A DNA stretch of 18,374 nucleotides from Candidatus Hodarchaeota archaeon (GCA_016840025.1 JAEOTF010000335.1:1-18374), one strand, 5' to 3'. Positions 1-7,830 are shown, counted from the stretch's first letter. Translations and numbers: made by a program. The notes: generated from the letters alone by a model not told the origin.

Positions 1-1387
1 ATGGCTTGAGGAGAAGAGGAGGCATCAGAATCGGTTCAGAGAAGGTCAACATATAGAGACTTGGGCGATTCAGATCCATCCCCAGGGCATCTATAGGAAG
101 ATGAACAGGGCAAAATGGGACATCCATTTGTTCTATAGCGGTACGACTAAGGAACATCCAATAAGAGCCTTCCATGACAAGGGAGACTCGCAGTTTCTCG
201 GCGGGAGGAAGTCCACTTCGAAGGACGAGGAGTTTGATCTGAGCGCCATTAAGCGAGAACTCCCGCAGTTTGGGATGAACGCGGAGGGTCACCTTAATTT
301 GCTGCTTCTTCTGACGGGGGCGCCAGACCTGCAGGTGAAATTCCCCTTCTTCTCGAAAAAGTTCGGTTAACTTATTACTGTTACCTGGGCGCGCAACCAC
401 ATATTGAGAGCCCATTACAAGGGCTAAGGGTAATAATTTGGCTTTTTTTTGCGTTGGTGTTCTAAACGGTTTGGGAACTAACTGCTCTACGCGGAGAACA
501 TTGGTCTCCTGTAACTTGTTCACAGCTTCCCCATATTGAGGATAAGGGGAGAGTGCGGAGACAAGAATCCCGCGTAAAATAGATAAATAGACATAAGCAT
601 TCGGTTTTTTGGGGTTCTTAGACGAAGCAAGGGTGGTATGCACCTGTTTACTTAAACGTTTCAATAGCGCCCATCGGGATTTAGGAGTGGTGTCTTGAGG
701 ATGATTCCACTCGTTTAGATAAAGCCCCAGTTGAACTGCTAGCCTGTCTCGATGAGCGTACATCTTTTCCAGTTTCTTTTGGAATTGTCTTTGCTTCTCA
801 GTGGGGTCCTCCACTTGCGCTAGACTCGTGAGAGTCTCTTGATAAAACCTGTCGATCGCTTGGAGAAGTTCGGAAGGCGTAAAGGAAGGGAGAGAAGCGG
901 TAAGTTGTTGGCAAGAAGGGAGGACTGAATCGAGGGTACGGCGGCTTGATTGCACTAAATTTCGGCAATAATCAAAATGGGCTCTGAAGACATATGTCAG
1001 CTGTTGTTCAAGATAAGGCGCGCGTCCGAAGATAAACCATTCCACTTGCCCCTTGGAATCCGCCAGTAAAAGCTCTAAAAAGAGTTGGACTTTCTGTTCG
1101 CGATCCACTGTTCCTTTGACGGCATTGACGAGGGCGAGATATGCGGCTTGACCAAGGTTACTCCGATCCGCAAATTCTTTTGCTAGGTTCGCTGCCCCTG
1201 TTGTGCCTGCCCATTCAGGATGGGTACGAAGAAGTTCAAGAGCTTGATCTACCCGTTCTGCGGTGAGTTTGTTATGGAGGGTGTGTTGTAACTCACGAAC
1301 GATTTGATTTGCTTTCTGCTCATTCTGTCGTCGTTCTTCTCGTGTCTGCCCTTCAACCCGTACACCAATTTGGTACGTTCGGATCAC
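1..1387 (-). CDS. tnpB: Large TnpB/Cas12-like RNA-guided nuclease, C-terminus missing
   Basis: An uninterrupted minus-strand frame runs from a GTG at 1387 off the left edge, giving 462 residues. The start MIRTYQIGVRV resembles the beta-strand opening of TnpB. Residues about 15-320 are mostly helical and polar, and are far longer than the short REC region of ordinary TnpB. Around residues 350-425 a basic beta-rich stretch (KKQQIKVTLRV, then LRVSLVMEGSYWMFL) matches the WED/OBD strands that precede RuvC. The first RuvC motif is ALGMDLNRPSLYMLTFS with Asp438; the usual form is GIDLG and lies near residue 190 in typical TnpB. The later RuvC Glu/Asp and the zinc finger are off-window. An AAAGGAG at 1434-1440 lies 46 bases upstream of the GTG, and a TAA in frame limits the start to below about 1441. 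The TnpB assignment rests on the RuvC-I motif, the WED-like strands and the tnpA neighbour. Exact subfamily unknown. Confidence 0.75.
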   Translation of the reverse strand, partial: MIRTYQIGVRVEGQTREERRQNEQKANQIVRELQHTLHNKLTAERVDQALELLRTHPEWAGTTGAANLAKEFADRSNLGQAAYLALVNAVKGTVDREQKVQLFLELLLADSKGQVEWFIFGRAPYLEQQLTYVFRAHFDYCRNLVQSSRRTLDSVLPSCQQLTASLPSFTPSELLQAIDRFYQETLTSLAQVEDPTEKQRQFQKKLEKMYAHRDRLAVQLGLYLNEWNHPQDTTPKSRWALLKRLSKQVHTTLASSKNPKKPNAYVYLSILRGILVSALSPYPQYGEAVNKLQETNVLRVEQLVPKPFRTPTQKKAKLLPLALVMGSQYVVARPGNSNKLTELFREEGEFHLQVWRPRQKKQQIKVTLRVHPKLREFSLNGAQIKLLVLRSGLPPAEKLRVSLVMEGSYWMFLSRTAIEQMDVPFCPVHLPIDALGMDLNRPSLYMLTFSEPILMPPLLLKP

Positions 1388-1480
1388 AGGGGCTTGAAGA
1401 GAGGGAAGAGGTGCGGTAGACAGCCTGAGCAGACTCCTTTATTCGTCTACCTCTATGTACCGCGTTTTGTTTTTAAACCC

Positions 1481-2158
1481 CTAAGAAGTTAACCCCACAC
1501 AAGTTTCTTCTTTATTTTCCTTCTGTTTGGGCTTTCTACTGATAGTAGGACTTAAAGTCCCCCGTCGAGCCCGGTGAAGTTTTCCTGCAAAGGAAGTAAT
1601 CACTGCTATCACGTCTTTCATCACCTGTTCTTCTAACGAAGGCGGGGTAAGTTTCTTTTGGGTAACGCAGATTTGGGTAGAAAAATAGGCGCAGATAGTT
1701 TCAATCAACTTGGTTCCGAATCGCGCCAAGCGATCTTCATAGGTACACACAACTAAATCGGGTTGAAGAAGAGGTAAGTCCTGAAGTAACTGCAAAAGCC
1801 CTGGCCGGTGGTCATTCAAGCCCGAGCCGATGTCTTTATACAGCTTTAGAAGCGTCCACCCGTGTTGGTGGACATAATCTTGGAGATGCGTGATTTGACG
1901 ACCGAGGTCGCCTTGTTGTTTCGAACCACTCACACGCGCATAAGCAACGACTCGTGAGCGGGGTTTCTTGGTAGGGAGCGGTTTTGCCTGTTTTGGGCTC
2001 AACTGCTTTGTAAATTCTAATAACGTGGTTAACTTATAGCGACGATGCTTTCCAGGAGTGCGAAAAGCGGGGAACAACTTTTTTTCCGCTTCCCAGCGAC
2101 GTAAAGTACTGGCCGACACACCTAAAAGCCTAGCAGCTTTTCCAATACTGACATACAT
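1481..2158 (-). CDS. tnpA: IS607-family serine recombinase (TnpA)
   Basis: Transposase that catalyses strand exchange through a 5' phosphoserine. The 225-residue protein starts with a MerR-like winged helix (residues 1-47: MYVSIGKAARLLGVS, then LRRWEAE and TPGKHRRY), followed by a linker of lysines and prolines and the resolvase catalytic core. YARVSGSKQQGDL at 73-85 holds the predicted nucleophile Ser77; DIGSGLNDHRPG (109-120) and YEDRLARFG (140-148) are the other conserved blocks. An N-terminal DNA-binding domain before the catalytic domain is characteristic of IS607 rather than of ordinary resolvases. Length is normal and the frame is intact, so it may be functional. It lies 93 bases upstream of tnpB on the same strand. 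A decayed copy of its first 23 codons occurs at 6319-6390. Confidence 0.93.
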   Translation of the reverse strand: MYVSIGKAARLLGVSASTLRRWEAEKKLFPAFRTPGKHRRYKLTTLLEFTKQLSPKQAKPLPTKKPRSRVVAYARVSGSKQQGDLGRQITHLQDYVHQHGWTLLKLYKDIGSGLNDHRPGLLQLLQDLPLLQPDLVVCTYEDRLARFGTKLIETICAYFSTQICVTQKKLTPPSLEEQVMKDVIAVITSFAGKLHRARRGTLSPTISRKPKQKENKEETCVGLTS

Positions 2159-2257
2159 GAGAGAGAGGCGCGTTGGCGATTAATAAGCGTTATTATCGCC
2201 GTAGTTTAGAGGAATGGTAGATTTTTATAGGTTTTTTATTTCTGAAAAAGTACGGTA
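2158..2257 (-). repeat. IS607 terminal segment, inverted copy at 6221-6318
   Basis: About 100 bases between the tnpA start and the element end are shared with 6221-6318 in opposite orientation. The AT-rich outer 45 bases are best conserved. Such sub-terminal sequence is where IS607 recombinase binds and where its promoter should lie. Confidence 0.8.
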
Positions 2258-2470
2258 AAATCTGATACTATAATTAAGGCAATTTCAGAACTACCACATC
2301 AAGATTCACACCCGAAGTCCTCTTTTCAACAACTGACACTCCCCGAAAAGATTTCAAGACTTAGGGATCAACAATTACGGACAAAATTAGTTAATATTGT
2401 AAAAAGAATTCATAATTCAAGTAATTCTATCTTCCAAATCTTTGTTGACATCATCGAAAATGTCACAGAA
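2258..2470 (+). pseudogene. Probable 5' coding remnant of the downstream nuclease gene, cut by IS607
   Basis: The frame of the gene beginning at 2471 stays open upstream for 70 codons to the IS607 end, and is closed only by a TGA at 2242 inside the element. The translated stretch looks like protein (for example LPEKISRLRDQQLRTKL and IFQIFVDIIENVTEMNRD) and continues smoothly into the annotated protein. It has no ATG, GTG or TTG start in frame. The simplest reading is that the element inserted within the coding region and removed or displaced the original start. Confidence 0.55.
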
Positions 2471-3970
2471 ATGAACAGAGATTTCAAACAACTCCCTGAC
2501 ATCATGCACAGTCTTCTTGATAGAGGAAACCTTAAAATCTCAGAGGATCAGTTAGCTCATTTCACCAACCTATCCCTTAACAGACAGATAGAGATTATTT
2601 TTATTCTTTATTGGGTTGAACAACTGGAAGCAAGAGAAATTAAAGAAAAAGTGAACCTTGATGGCAAATATCCTACGGGAAAGGATCAAAGAAATCGCAT
2701 CCAATATTTACTAAGTAAATTCCCCACCAGATATTTTACTCCCATTATTCCCTCTGAAGATTTTGAAGCATATTCACAAAACAAAGTCACTGCAAAATCA
2801 ATCGCTAAAAAACATGGTATTAGTGTTCCTTATATCTATCAACTAATCAAAAAAGAGGGAATAACAAAACAAATTGACAAGTTACCTCTCACTCATCCTC
2901 ATATTACTGAATTATTTCTTAAAGAAGAAAATGCCCCTGTCACACCCCACGATCTTACTTATGGAGATGATAAGACAAAACACTGGTGGAAATGCCCCAC
3001 ATGCGGAAAAAAATTCCTTGCAACCGTTTTTAGTCGAACAAAAACAAGAAGACCCGATTGCGGTTCTTGCGGTCTTAAAAGGGGAATATTTGGGGTTGAA
3101 TGGTATAATTGGGAGATTCTTGGTGGAGATATAACATTAGAAGAGCACCCTGACTGTAAATTAGCATATAAGAATAGATATCTTGGCATGTGGGAAGGTG
3201 AACTCAGAGCTAAAATTCCTGACGCTACATTCACTGATACTGATGGGTTAAAAGTTGCAAGAGACTTTAAATTAGATGGTGAACATGAGACAATTAGATC
3301 AGAAACTATCCCTAAATATGCCTGTGATTTTGACCGAATAGAAATTGCTTGTCGAAGGAATCCACAAGAAAACATTTATTATATTTATTATGATACTAAA
3401 GACGACAAAGACAGTTATAAAGTTATTCCTATTGATTATCTTGCTCCCCAACAATTAATAGAGAGAGTCAAAGAGAAAAGAGAAGTATTCACTCAAAGAT
3501 TAAAAAAATTAAGAAAAGAGAGAATTATACCATTTGACGACCAAGAAGGACTCGACAACGCACTTGCCTACCTCCAAAATGTCTATAATTCCACAGGTAC
3601 AATACCTAATCCTTATACATCAGACGATAAAACTTTAAGACTAATCCTTAAAGCAGTAAAACGGGGTGCATGGCTGAAATCTGGTATTAGAAAAGGTAAA
3701 TGGTCAGACCTAAAAAAACGTGTCATTGGAGACATTTTCACTGACGACCAAGAAGGACTCGACAACGCACTTACCTACCTCCAAAATCTCTATAATTCCA
3801 CAGGTACAATACCTAATCCACGTAATTCAGACGATAAAACTTTAAGACTAATCTTTAAAGCAGTAAGACGGGGTGTAGGGGTTAAATTTGGTATTAGAAA
3901 AGGTAAATGGTCAGACTTAAAAAATCTGTCACCGGAAAACAATCAAAACACTCAAACTTTTGAGATATAA
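2471..3970 (+). CDS. Putative zinc-ribbon PD-(D/E)XK-like nuclease with C-terminal tandem repeats
   Basis: Not a family I can name. The 499 residues contain, in order: a helical N-terminus; a helix-turn-helix at about 107-131 (AKSIAKKHGISVPYIYQLIK); a zinc ribbon with Cys175/Cys178 and Cys197/Cys200 after HWWKCPTC; then a domain at about 207-310 starting FGVEWYNWEILGG. That domain has E243, P250-D251 and D265-F-K267, a spacing compatible with a PD-(D/E)XK nuclease core. A lysine-rich linker leads to two 69-residue repeats (from D356 and from D425), each ending GKWSDLK, reminiscent of the DNA-binding repeats attached to homing endonucleases. ATG 2471 is the first usable start, but coding probably began upstream and was cut by the IS607 element, so this may be a truncated product. 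Role could be a homing or defence nuclease; moderate to low certainty on function. Confidence 0.65.
   Translation: MNRDFKQLPDIMHSLLDRGNLKISEDQLAHFTNLSLNRQIEIIFILYWVEQLEAREIKEKVNLDGKYPTGKDQRNRIQYLLSKFPTRYFTPIIPSEDFEAYSQNKVTAKSIAKKHGISVPYIYQLIKKEGITKQIDKLPLTHPHITELFLKEENAPVTPHDLTYGDDKTKHWWKCPTCGKKFLATVFSRTKTRRPDCGSCGLKRGIFGVEWYNWEILGGDITLEEHPDCKLAYKNRYLGMWEGELRAKIPDATFTDTDGLKVARDFKLDGEHETIRSETIPKYACDFDRIEIACRRNPQENIYYIYYDTKDDKDSYKVIPIDYLAPQQLIERVKEKREVFTQRLKKLRKERIIPFDDQEGLDNALAYLQNVYNSTGTIPNPYTSDDKTLRLILKAVKRGAWLKSGIRKGKWSDLKKRVIGDIFTDDQEGLDNALTYLQNLYNSTGTIPNPRNSDDKTLRLIFKAVRRGVGVKFGIRKGKWSDLKNLSPENNQNTQTFEI
3536..3924 (+). repeat. In-frame tandem duplication, 207-base period
   Basis: The unit starting GACGACCAAGAAGGACTC at 3536 recurs at 3743, and the second unit can be followed to about 3924. 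The copies are nearly identical at nucleotide level, including synonymous positions, and the 207-base period equals 69 codons. The duplication is therefore recent or kept uniform by gene conversion. Differences cluster in two spots (PYTSDD versus PRNSDD; KRGAWLKSG versus RRGVGVKFG), as expected if DNA-contact residues diversify. Confidence 0.9.
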
Positions 3971-4598
3971 AAAGTCGAGTTATTGAACGTATTCTTGAAT
4001 GGGGAAGAAAGAGAAGTCCGATAGGCCGTCTATACACTCTCTAAAGAAGCTAATTAGAGACTATTTTCTCCCTAAACCTATCTTTTCGCTTGTTCTACAG
4101 GTTTTCTCAGTTTTACTATTCCTTATAAAATGATCAAGGTTACTAAACATATACTCAAATATTTTCATTCAATTATATCACATATGCTATTCGATTCGAT
4201 CTCGACATATTCTAATAACTAAGGAAAGTACATAACTATCAAACGCCACTTATTCTCTATGGCTTATTGCTACAGATATTTATGGTGCAGAAAACAGATA
4301 TGAACTTGGCTAGATCACCCCTTGTATGAATGGGACATTATCACCTAATAACGGAGAAAATACAAGAATGTTAACTACAATCCTCAATAACAACTCTTCT
4401 CCTCCTTGGATTACTAGGTTTTTCTTATCATTTTTCTAGAGGGTAATTTCATATTTAGTTGACATAAAAGAAAAGATAACAATTAGTCAAAGAAATCTCT
4501 CCTTAAATTAAAATTTTCAGGTATTCTAGTCTTGAATGCATATAGTAACAAATTGGAGCTTTTCTTATTCGTTCGATACATCCTTCAGAGTGTTAAAC
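3971..4598. other. Gene-poor interval
   Basis: No convincing gene is present. At 3973-4044 a 23-codon stretch followed by a stop (VIERILEWGRKRSPIGRLY) looks coding-like and may be a gene fragment. A 37-codon frame at 4326-4439 has no recognisable features. An AT-rich TTAAATTAAAA at 4504-4514 could be a TATA-like box for the downstream permease. No tRNA, CRISPR or inverted repeat of note was seen. Confidence 0.4.
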
Positions 4599-5549
4599 AT
4601 GAACAATTCCAAAATTATTGGTTATTCAGCTGCAATTCTTGGGGGACTTTCATTTGGTGCCGTCCCAGTGTTAGCAGCATCACTTCGAGACATGGGAGTA
4701 TCGAGTATAGAACAATCATTTCTTCGTTTATTGATTGGAGTTTTCGCAGGGATAGGAGTAATACTGATTTATCACTATAAAGAAGCACAGGAATCTCTTT
4801 TTAGGACAAGTTATTTTCTTCAGAAAACTTACATTGCTCAAGGGCTCCTTTTATCCCTCATGATTGTATCTTATCTTAGCTCAATAGCTTTTGAGACACC
4901 AGCGGGTGAAGCAGCATTATTGATCCAAATCCATCCTTTTACTACCCTTATACTTGCTTCTCTATTTTTAGAAGAGAAGATCACACAATCCAAAAGTATT
5001 GCCTTAATCATGGCGCTCATAGGTTTATTCATTCTGACCTCACCGTGGAATTGGGACTCTTTTCTATTGTCTTTACCTGGAGATTTACTAGCTTTAGTTA
5101 CTGGTGTTCTTTATTCATTATATCTGCTTATAGCGCGATGGAGCGCTAATGAGAGGAGTAAGGTCTCACCAATACTATCAATCGCTTGGATTCTTTGCTG
5201 GAGCTTTCTAATAGGCTTACCCATCCTTGTTATCCTAACTTTATTTCCCCTGTCTCCAAGTTTAGTCTCTTTCTCAGTTAACAGTTTATTATCACCGGAA
5301 ATTATCGCATTAGGTATACTTCTCGCTTTATTTGGGAGTATAATTCCATACGGGTTAATTATGCTCGCTTCCAAATATATAGAATCTTCAAAAGCATCGA
5401 TTTTGTTATTAGATGAACCAGTTGGTGCAATTATCTTAGGTGCAATCCTATTAAATGAGAAAATTACATTATCATATATTATTGGTGGAATAGCATTACT
5501 ATCGGCTATAATTTTTCTTCTTTCTACACAAAATCATAGGAATAATTGA
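4599..5549 (+). CDS. DMT/EamA-family permease
   Basis: Membrane transporter of the drug/metabolite superfamily, substrate unknown. The 316-residue form has about ten hydrophobic segments arranged as two EamA halves. The first opens SAAILGGLSFGAVPVLAA; the family-typical LIQIHPFTTLILASLFLEEKI closes it, and LLLDEPVGAIILGAILLNEKI is the matching block of the second half. The pair of 'P...A..LGE'-like sites is a hallmark of EamA duplication. I chose ATG 4599 because it places the first membrane helix a few residues from the N-terminus. ATG 4536, 21 codons upstream in frame, is the alternative and sits about 25 bases after a TATA-like run, so a leaderless longer form is possible. It stands alone and no neighbour indicates a substrate. 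Confidence 0.9.
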   Translation: MNNSKIIGYSAAILGGLSFGAVPVLAASLRDMGVSSIEQSFLRLLIGVFAGIGVILIYHYKEAQESLFRTSYFLQKTYIAQGLLLSLMIVSYLSSIAFETPAGEAALLIQIHPFTTLILASLFLEEKITQSKSIALIMALIGLFILTSPWNWDSFLLSLPGDLLALVTGVLYSLYLLIARWSANERSKVSPILSIAWILCWSFLIGLPILVILTLFPLSPSLVSFSVNSLLSPEIIALGILLALFGSIIPYGLIMLASKYIESSKASILLLDEPVGAIILGAILLNEKITLSYIIGGIALLSAIIFLLSTQNHRNN

Positions 5550-5687
5550 AACTGTATGGGTTAGTCGAGATGAAAAGATAATCTCTTATGATTGGACTGT
5601 TCTCTTTCAACCGATAGCTATTCTTCCTTAAAAATCACGAATTCAATGAATTATTTATAAATACTATATAAATCGGACTATGAATTC

Positions 5688-5695
5688 TTTTTTTT
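5688..5695 (+). terminator. Oligo-T run downstream of the permease
   Basis: Eight consecutive T residues lie 139 bases after the permease stop in otherwise AT-rich non-coding DNA. Archaeal RNA polymerase can terminate at such tracts without a hairpin. A second T-run is at 5740-5746. Sequence-only call. Confidence 0.3.
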
Positions 5696-5792
5696 GTATA
5701 TGTCTCCTTAATTCAGAGTGTTATTAAAATAATGGTCCTCTTTTTTTCAATGAATGGAGATTTTTCCTCAGAATTCTTCTTAAGCACAAAAT

Positions 5793-5800
5793 TATAAAAG
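5793..5800 (+). promoter_or_regulatory. Possible TATA box for the metallo-hydrolase remnant
   Basis: TATAAAAG at about 5794 lies some 30-38 bases before the two candidate starts (GTG 5823, ATG 5832), the spacing expected for a leaderless archaeal transcript. Confidence 0.35.
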
Positions 5801-5831
5801 GGAATCGATTTATAGTATTTTAGTGCTTACA

Positions 5832-6221
5832 ATGGTCAAGTTAGAAGTGTTAACTCCTCATACAGTTGTGGATACGACTTCAGTTCGAGCTGATAGGGCT
5901 GGGAATGTCGGAGGTATTGCTCTAGATAATTTTGTGATAGTTATTGACTGTGGTCGTGCTAAGACTGGAAAAGTCCCGCGGTTACAATTAGACGCTTTTT
6001 TTGATCTACCCGTAAAATATCTCTTTTTAACTCATACACATACTGATCATCGGAATGGTCTAAACGCTTTCAAGGACATAACCGTTATTGCAAGTCAAAA
6101 AGCCATCAATAACATGCCTAAAAGTTTAAACTTGACTAACTACATAGTAGAGGTTTTTGATGAGAAACTGTTAATCATCGATAATGAGTTCAGCATCGAG
6201 CTTCATCATGTCGGGGGTCAT
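5832..6221 (+). pseudogene. Metallo-beta-lactamase-fold hydrolase, truncated by an IS607 remnant
   Basis: The remaining 130 residues carry the N-terminal beta strands of the MBL fold, the zinc-binding motif HTHTDH at about residues 67-72 and the next metal-ligand loop HHVGGH at about 125-130. Full MBL hydrolases continue for 70 or more residues with the conserved Asp and last His, which are missing here. Similarity to the IS607 end begins right after the GGH codon (6219-6221), and the frame then reads seven foreign residues to a stop at 6240-6242. The 3' half is not found beyond the remnant, so it was deleted. ATG 5832 is preferred over GTG 5823. Substrate unknown; product almost certainly inactive. 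Confidence 0.8.
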
Positions 6222-6390
6222 ACCGTCCTTTTTCAGAGATAAAAATCTATAAAAACTTACCACGACCATGAATGACCCCGATAAAAAACCTTATTAACAA
6301 TAGACGCGTACCTATTACATGTATGTCAGCATTGGAAAAGCTGCTAGGTTTCTGGGGGTACCAGCGAATCTTATCAAGTCTTTCTTCTGA
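6221..6390 (+). mobile_element. Decayed IS607 end with tnpA start fragment
   Basis: The stretch matches the inverted right end of the element at 1-2257: ACCGTCCTTTTTCAG, then ATAAAAATCTATAAAAA, then a CTTATTAA/ACGCG segment, then ATGTATGTCAGCATTGG at 6319. The tnpA frame reads MYVSIGKAARFLGV and ends at TGA 6388. Identity to the intact TnpA is obvious for about 15 codons and fades by about 6375. Everything downstream (catalytic core, tnpB) is gone, so this is a relic of an older insertion plus deletion. Confidence 0.85.
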
Positions 6391-6440
6391 AATAACTTTT
6401 TCTATTAACCAAGGGATTAAAAATATAGCCAAGCTTTCGA

Positions 6441-7520
6441 CTAAATACCCTCTTTTTCTCCCAGCATTAGGTCCATCATTACCTTACCACGTAACCGATT
6501 GATAGCGGTTTGAATATAAAGTAGAGAAACATAATTTTGAGCAATGGAAAATGTCATCTCTGGTGAAAGATAGGTGTTTTTTACAGCTCCTATGCATCCT
6601 GGAAACCTTTGATCATATTCCTCTGCCCATTCTAAAAAATCTTCTAATTTGTAAAAAGCACTAAAGAGTGCAAGATTATATCTCCCTACGACAGCTCTAA
6701 ACATTACAGGAATATGGGGATCTTTTTTCAATACTCTTAGCATATTTTCTTTCTTTCTTTTAATTTCGAGTAATGAAAATACTAAAAAATATTCAGGAGG
6801 TACCCATACTCGTGGGAAGGAACATATTGGGGGAGTAAGAATTTTTTCCGATAAAAGTTTTTCAATCCGTCGCTTAACAGTTCTTCGGTGAACATTAAGT
6901 TTCTTACTCAAATAATTCTCATTTGTTTTAATTCCTCTCCCGGTTATAAGATATTTAAGAACTTCAAGACCAAATTCATTGATTAGTAAACCATTAATTT
7001 TCGTATGACGGTGATTTCTGAAATTACCCTCTATTAATTGTATTGAAACTGCAGGATCATATTTAATTAGATTTTTTGCGGATAAAAAAATCGCTTCAGA
7101 AGGATAACTTCCCCCTTCCAGACTAACTTTTTTCTCCTCAATTATATCTTCTCTCCAATTTTGATATGAATGTAAATCTTTGTGGAATACAATCATTAGT
7201 GTATTGTATTCTTCTTCTTTTACAAAAAATGCTGCCCAAATGGCAGGATCTTTTTCAATAAAAGTATTTGATTTAGGATCTCTCGAAAAATTATCCTTTT
7301 CAATAACAATCAGAGGAAGTTCAGTAAAAAGGTAATTGAAAGTATATCTTGGTTTCTCTATAATTTTAAGGTCAATAAATTGAGTAATTTTCTGTTTTAT
7401 TGTATTTCTATGTTTATTAAAGCTTTTTGATAACTCTGTAATGTTAACATCAACTCCTTCACCCGCACAAAGCATTTGCATGAGTTTAAGATTTAAATCA
7501 TCTTCTAATAATTTTTTCAT
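6441..7520 (-). CDS. Lrp/AsnC-like transcriptional regulator with two winged helices
   Basis: DNA-binding regulator, 359 residues. A winged helix at about 9-57 contains ITELSKSFNKHRNTIKQKI, and a second at about 184-230 contains YLSKKLNVHRRTVKRRI. The shared HRxT(I/V)Kxx(I) recognition helix suggests internal duplication of an HTH plus effector domain. A mixed alpha/beta region follows each helix-turn-helix, the C-terminal one ending near residue 340, resembling ligand-binding domains of archaeal Lrp-type proteins. ATG 7520 is preceded by AGGAAA. It is divergently transcribed from the glutamate-dehydrogenase-like gene across a 316-base spacer, so control of that cluster, perhaps responding to an amino acid, is a natural inference. 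Family assignment is by architecture, not by a diagnostic residue. Confidence 0.75.
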   Translation of the reverse strand: MKKLLEDDLNLKLMQMLCAGEGVDVNITELSKSFNKHRNTIKQKITQFIDLKIIEKPRYTFNYLFTELPLIVIEKDNFSRDPKSNTFIEKDPAIWAAFFVKEEEYNTLMIVFHKDLHSYQNWREDIIEEKKVSLEGGSYPSEAIFLSAKNLIKYDPAVSIQLIEGNFRNHRHTKINGLLINEFGLEVLKYLITGRGIKTNENYLSKKLNVHRRTVKRRIEKLLSEKILTPPICSFPRVWVPPEYFLVFSLLEIKRKKENMLRVLKKDPHIPVMFRAVVGRYNLALFSAFYKLEDFLEWAEEYDQRFPGCIGAVKNTYLSPEMTFSIAQNYVSLLYIQTAINRLRGKVMMDLMLGEKEGI

Positions 7521-7818
7521 AGATTATATTTCCTATAGATTCATTTCTGAACTAATTTAGAGAGGGAAATTTTTGACATTTTAATCTTCATTAACTTTGA
7601 TACTTAGGGAAAAAATTATGTGACATAATGGATAATTATAGAGGTATAAACATCAACTATAGCATATAAATAATGTTATATTGATAAAAATTCCTATTAG
7701 AAGTATAATTTGTGCAATAGAATTGACAATATTTTTTGTTATATTTCCATATTTCAATTAAAAAAAATGTACATTATACTTATAGGATAGTCAATGATTT
7801 ATCATAGGGGTGTATAGA
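7521..7818. promoter_or_regulatory. Divergent promoter region between regulator and Hdr/glutamate cluster
   Basis: Very AT-rich spacer. On the plus strand TTATACTTATA at 7774-7784, preceded by an A-run (7760-7767) that could serve as BRE, would place transcription start near 7805, just ahead of the GGGGTG at 7807-7812. No strong palindrome that I could assign as the regulator's operator was found. Confidence 0.4.
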
Positions 7819-7830
7819 ATGCGGAAATGA
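7819..7830 (+). other. Three-codon minigene or interrupted start ahead of the dehydrogenase
   Basis: GGGGTG (7807-7812) is well spaced from ATG 7819, which reads Met-Arg-Lys then TGA at 7828-7830, in the same frame as the GTG start at 7837. The GTG itself lacks a good ribosome-binding site. Either a minigene couples translation to the GTG, or the true start is ATG 7819 with a stop mutation or sequencing error. Confidence 0.4.

Larger units (their letters stand above)
1..2257 (-). mobile_element. IS607-family transposon, incomplete at the left edge
   Basis: A minus-strand tnpA (serine recombinase) followed by a tnpB-like gene is the IS607 arrangement. The right terminus can be placed near 2257, because the 100 bases upstream of tnpA recur, inverted, at 6221-6318 and the similarity stops abruptly at the same base in both (the sequence ACCGTAC/ACCGTCC then CTTTTTCAG reading inward). 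No terminal inverted repeat is expected in this family. The tnpB 3' end, where the guide RNA would lie, is outside the window. The element is visibly richer in G+C than its surroundings (28 of the first 60 bases are G or C), which fits horizontal acquisition. Confidence 0.85.

Noticed and set aside
101..370. 89-codon plus-strand frame
   Set aside because: Lies antisense to the clear tnpB frame and has no recognisable domain.
1304..1492. 62-codon plus-strand frame
   Set aside because: Overlaps the antisense of the tnpB start and tnpA end; hydrophobic start is chance.
2959..3375. 138-codon minus-strand frame
   Set aside because: Antisense shadow of the zinc-ribbon nuclease gene; no domain.
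3536..3924. Considered whether the repeats are a CRISPR array
   Set aside because: Only two long units, 207 bases, in frame and coding, without short repeats and unique spacers. No CRISPR array or cas gene elsewhere in the window.
4326..4439. 37-codon frame starting MNGTLSPNNGEN
   Set aside because: Low complexity, no ribosome-binding site or domain; not enough to call a gene.
6272..6502. 76-codon plus-strand frame across the IS607 remnant
   Set aside because: It is a chance frame through the relic and is not the tnpA frame along its whole length; the tnpA fragment itself stops at 6388.
7828..7830. TGA as selenocysteine codon in the dehydrogenase
   Set aside because: It is the fourth codon, outside the conserved protein, and no SECIS-like element or family precedent was seen.
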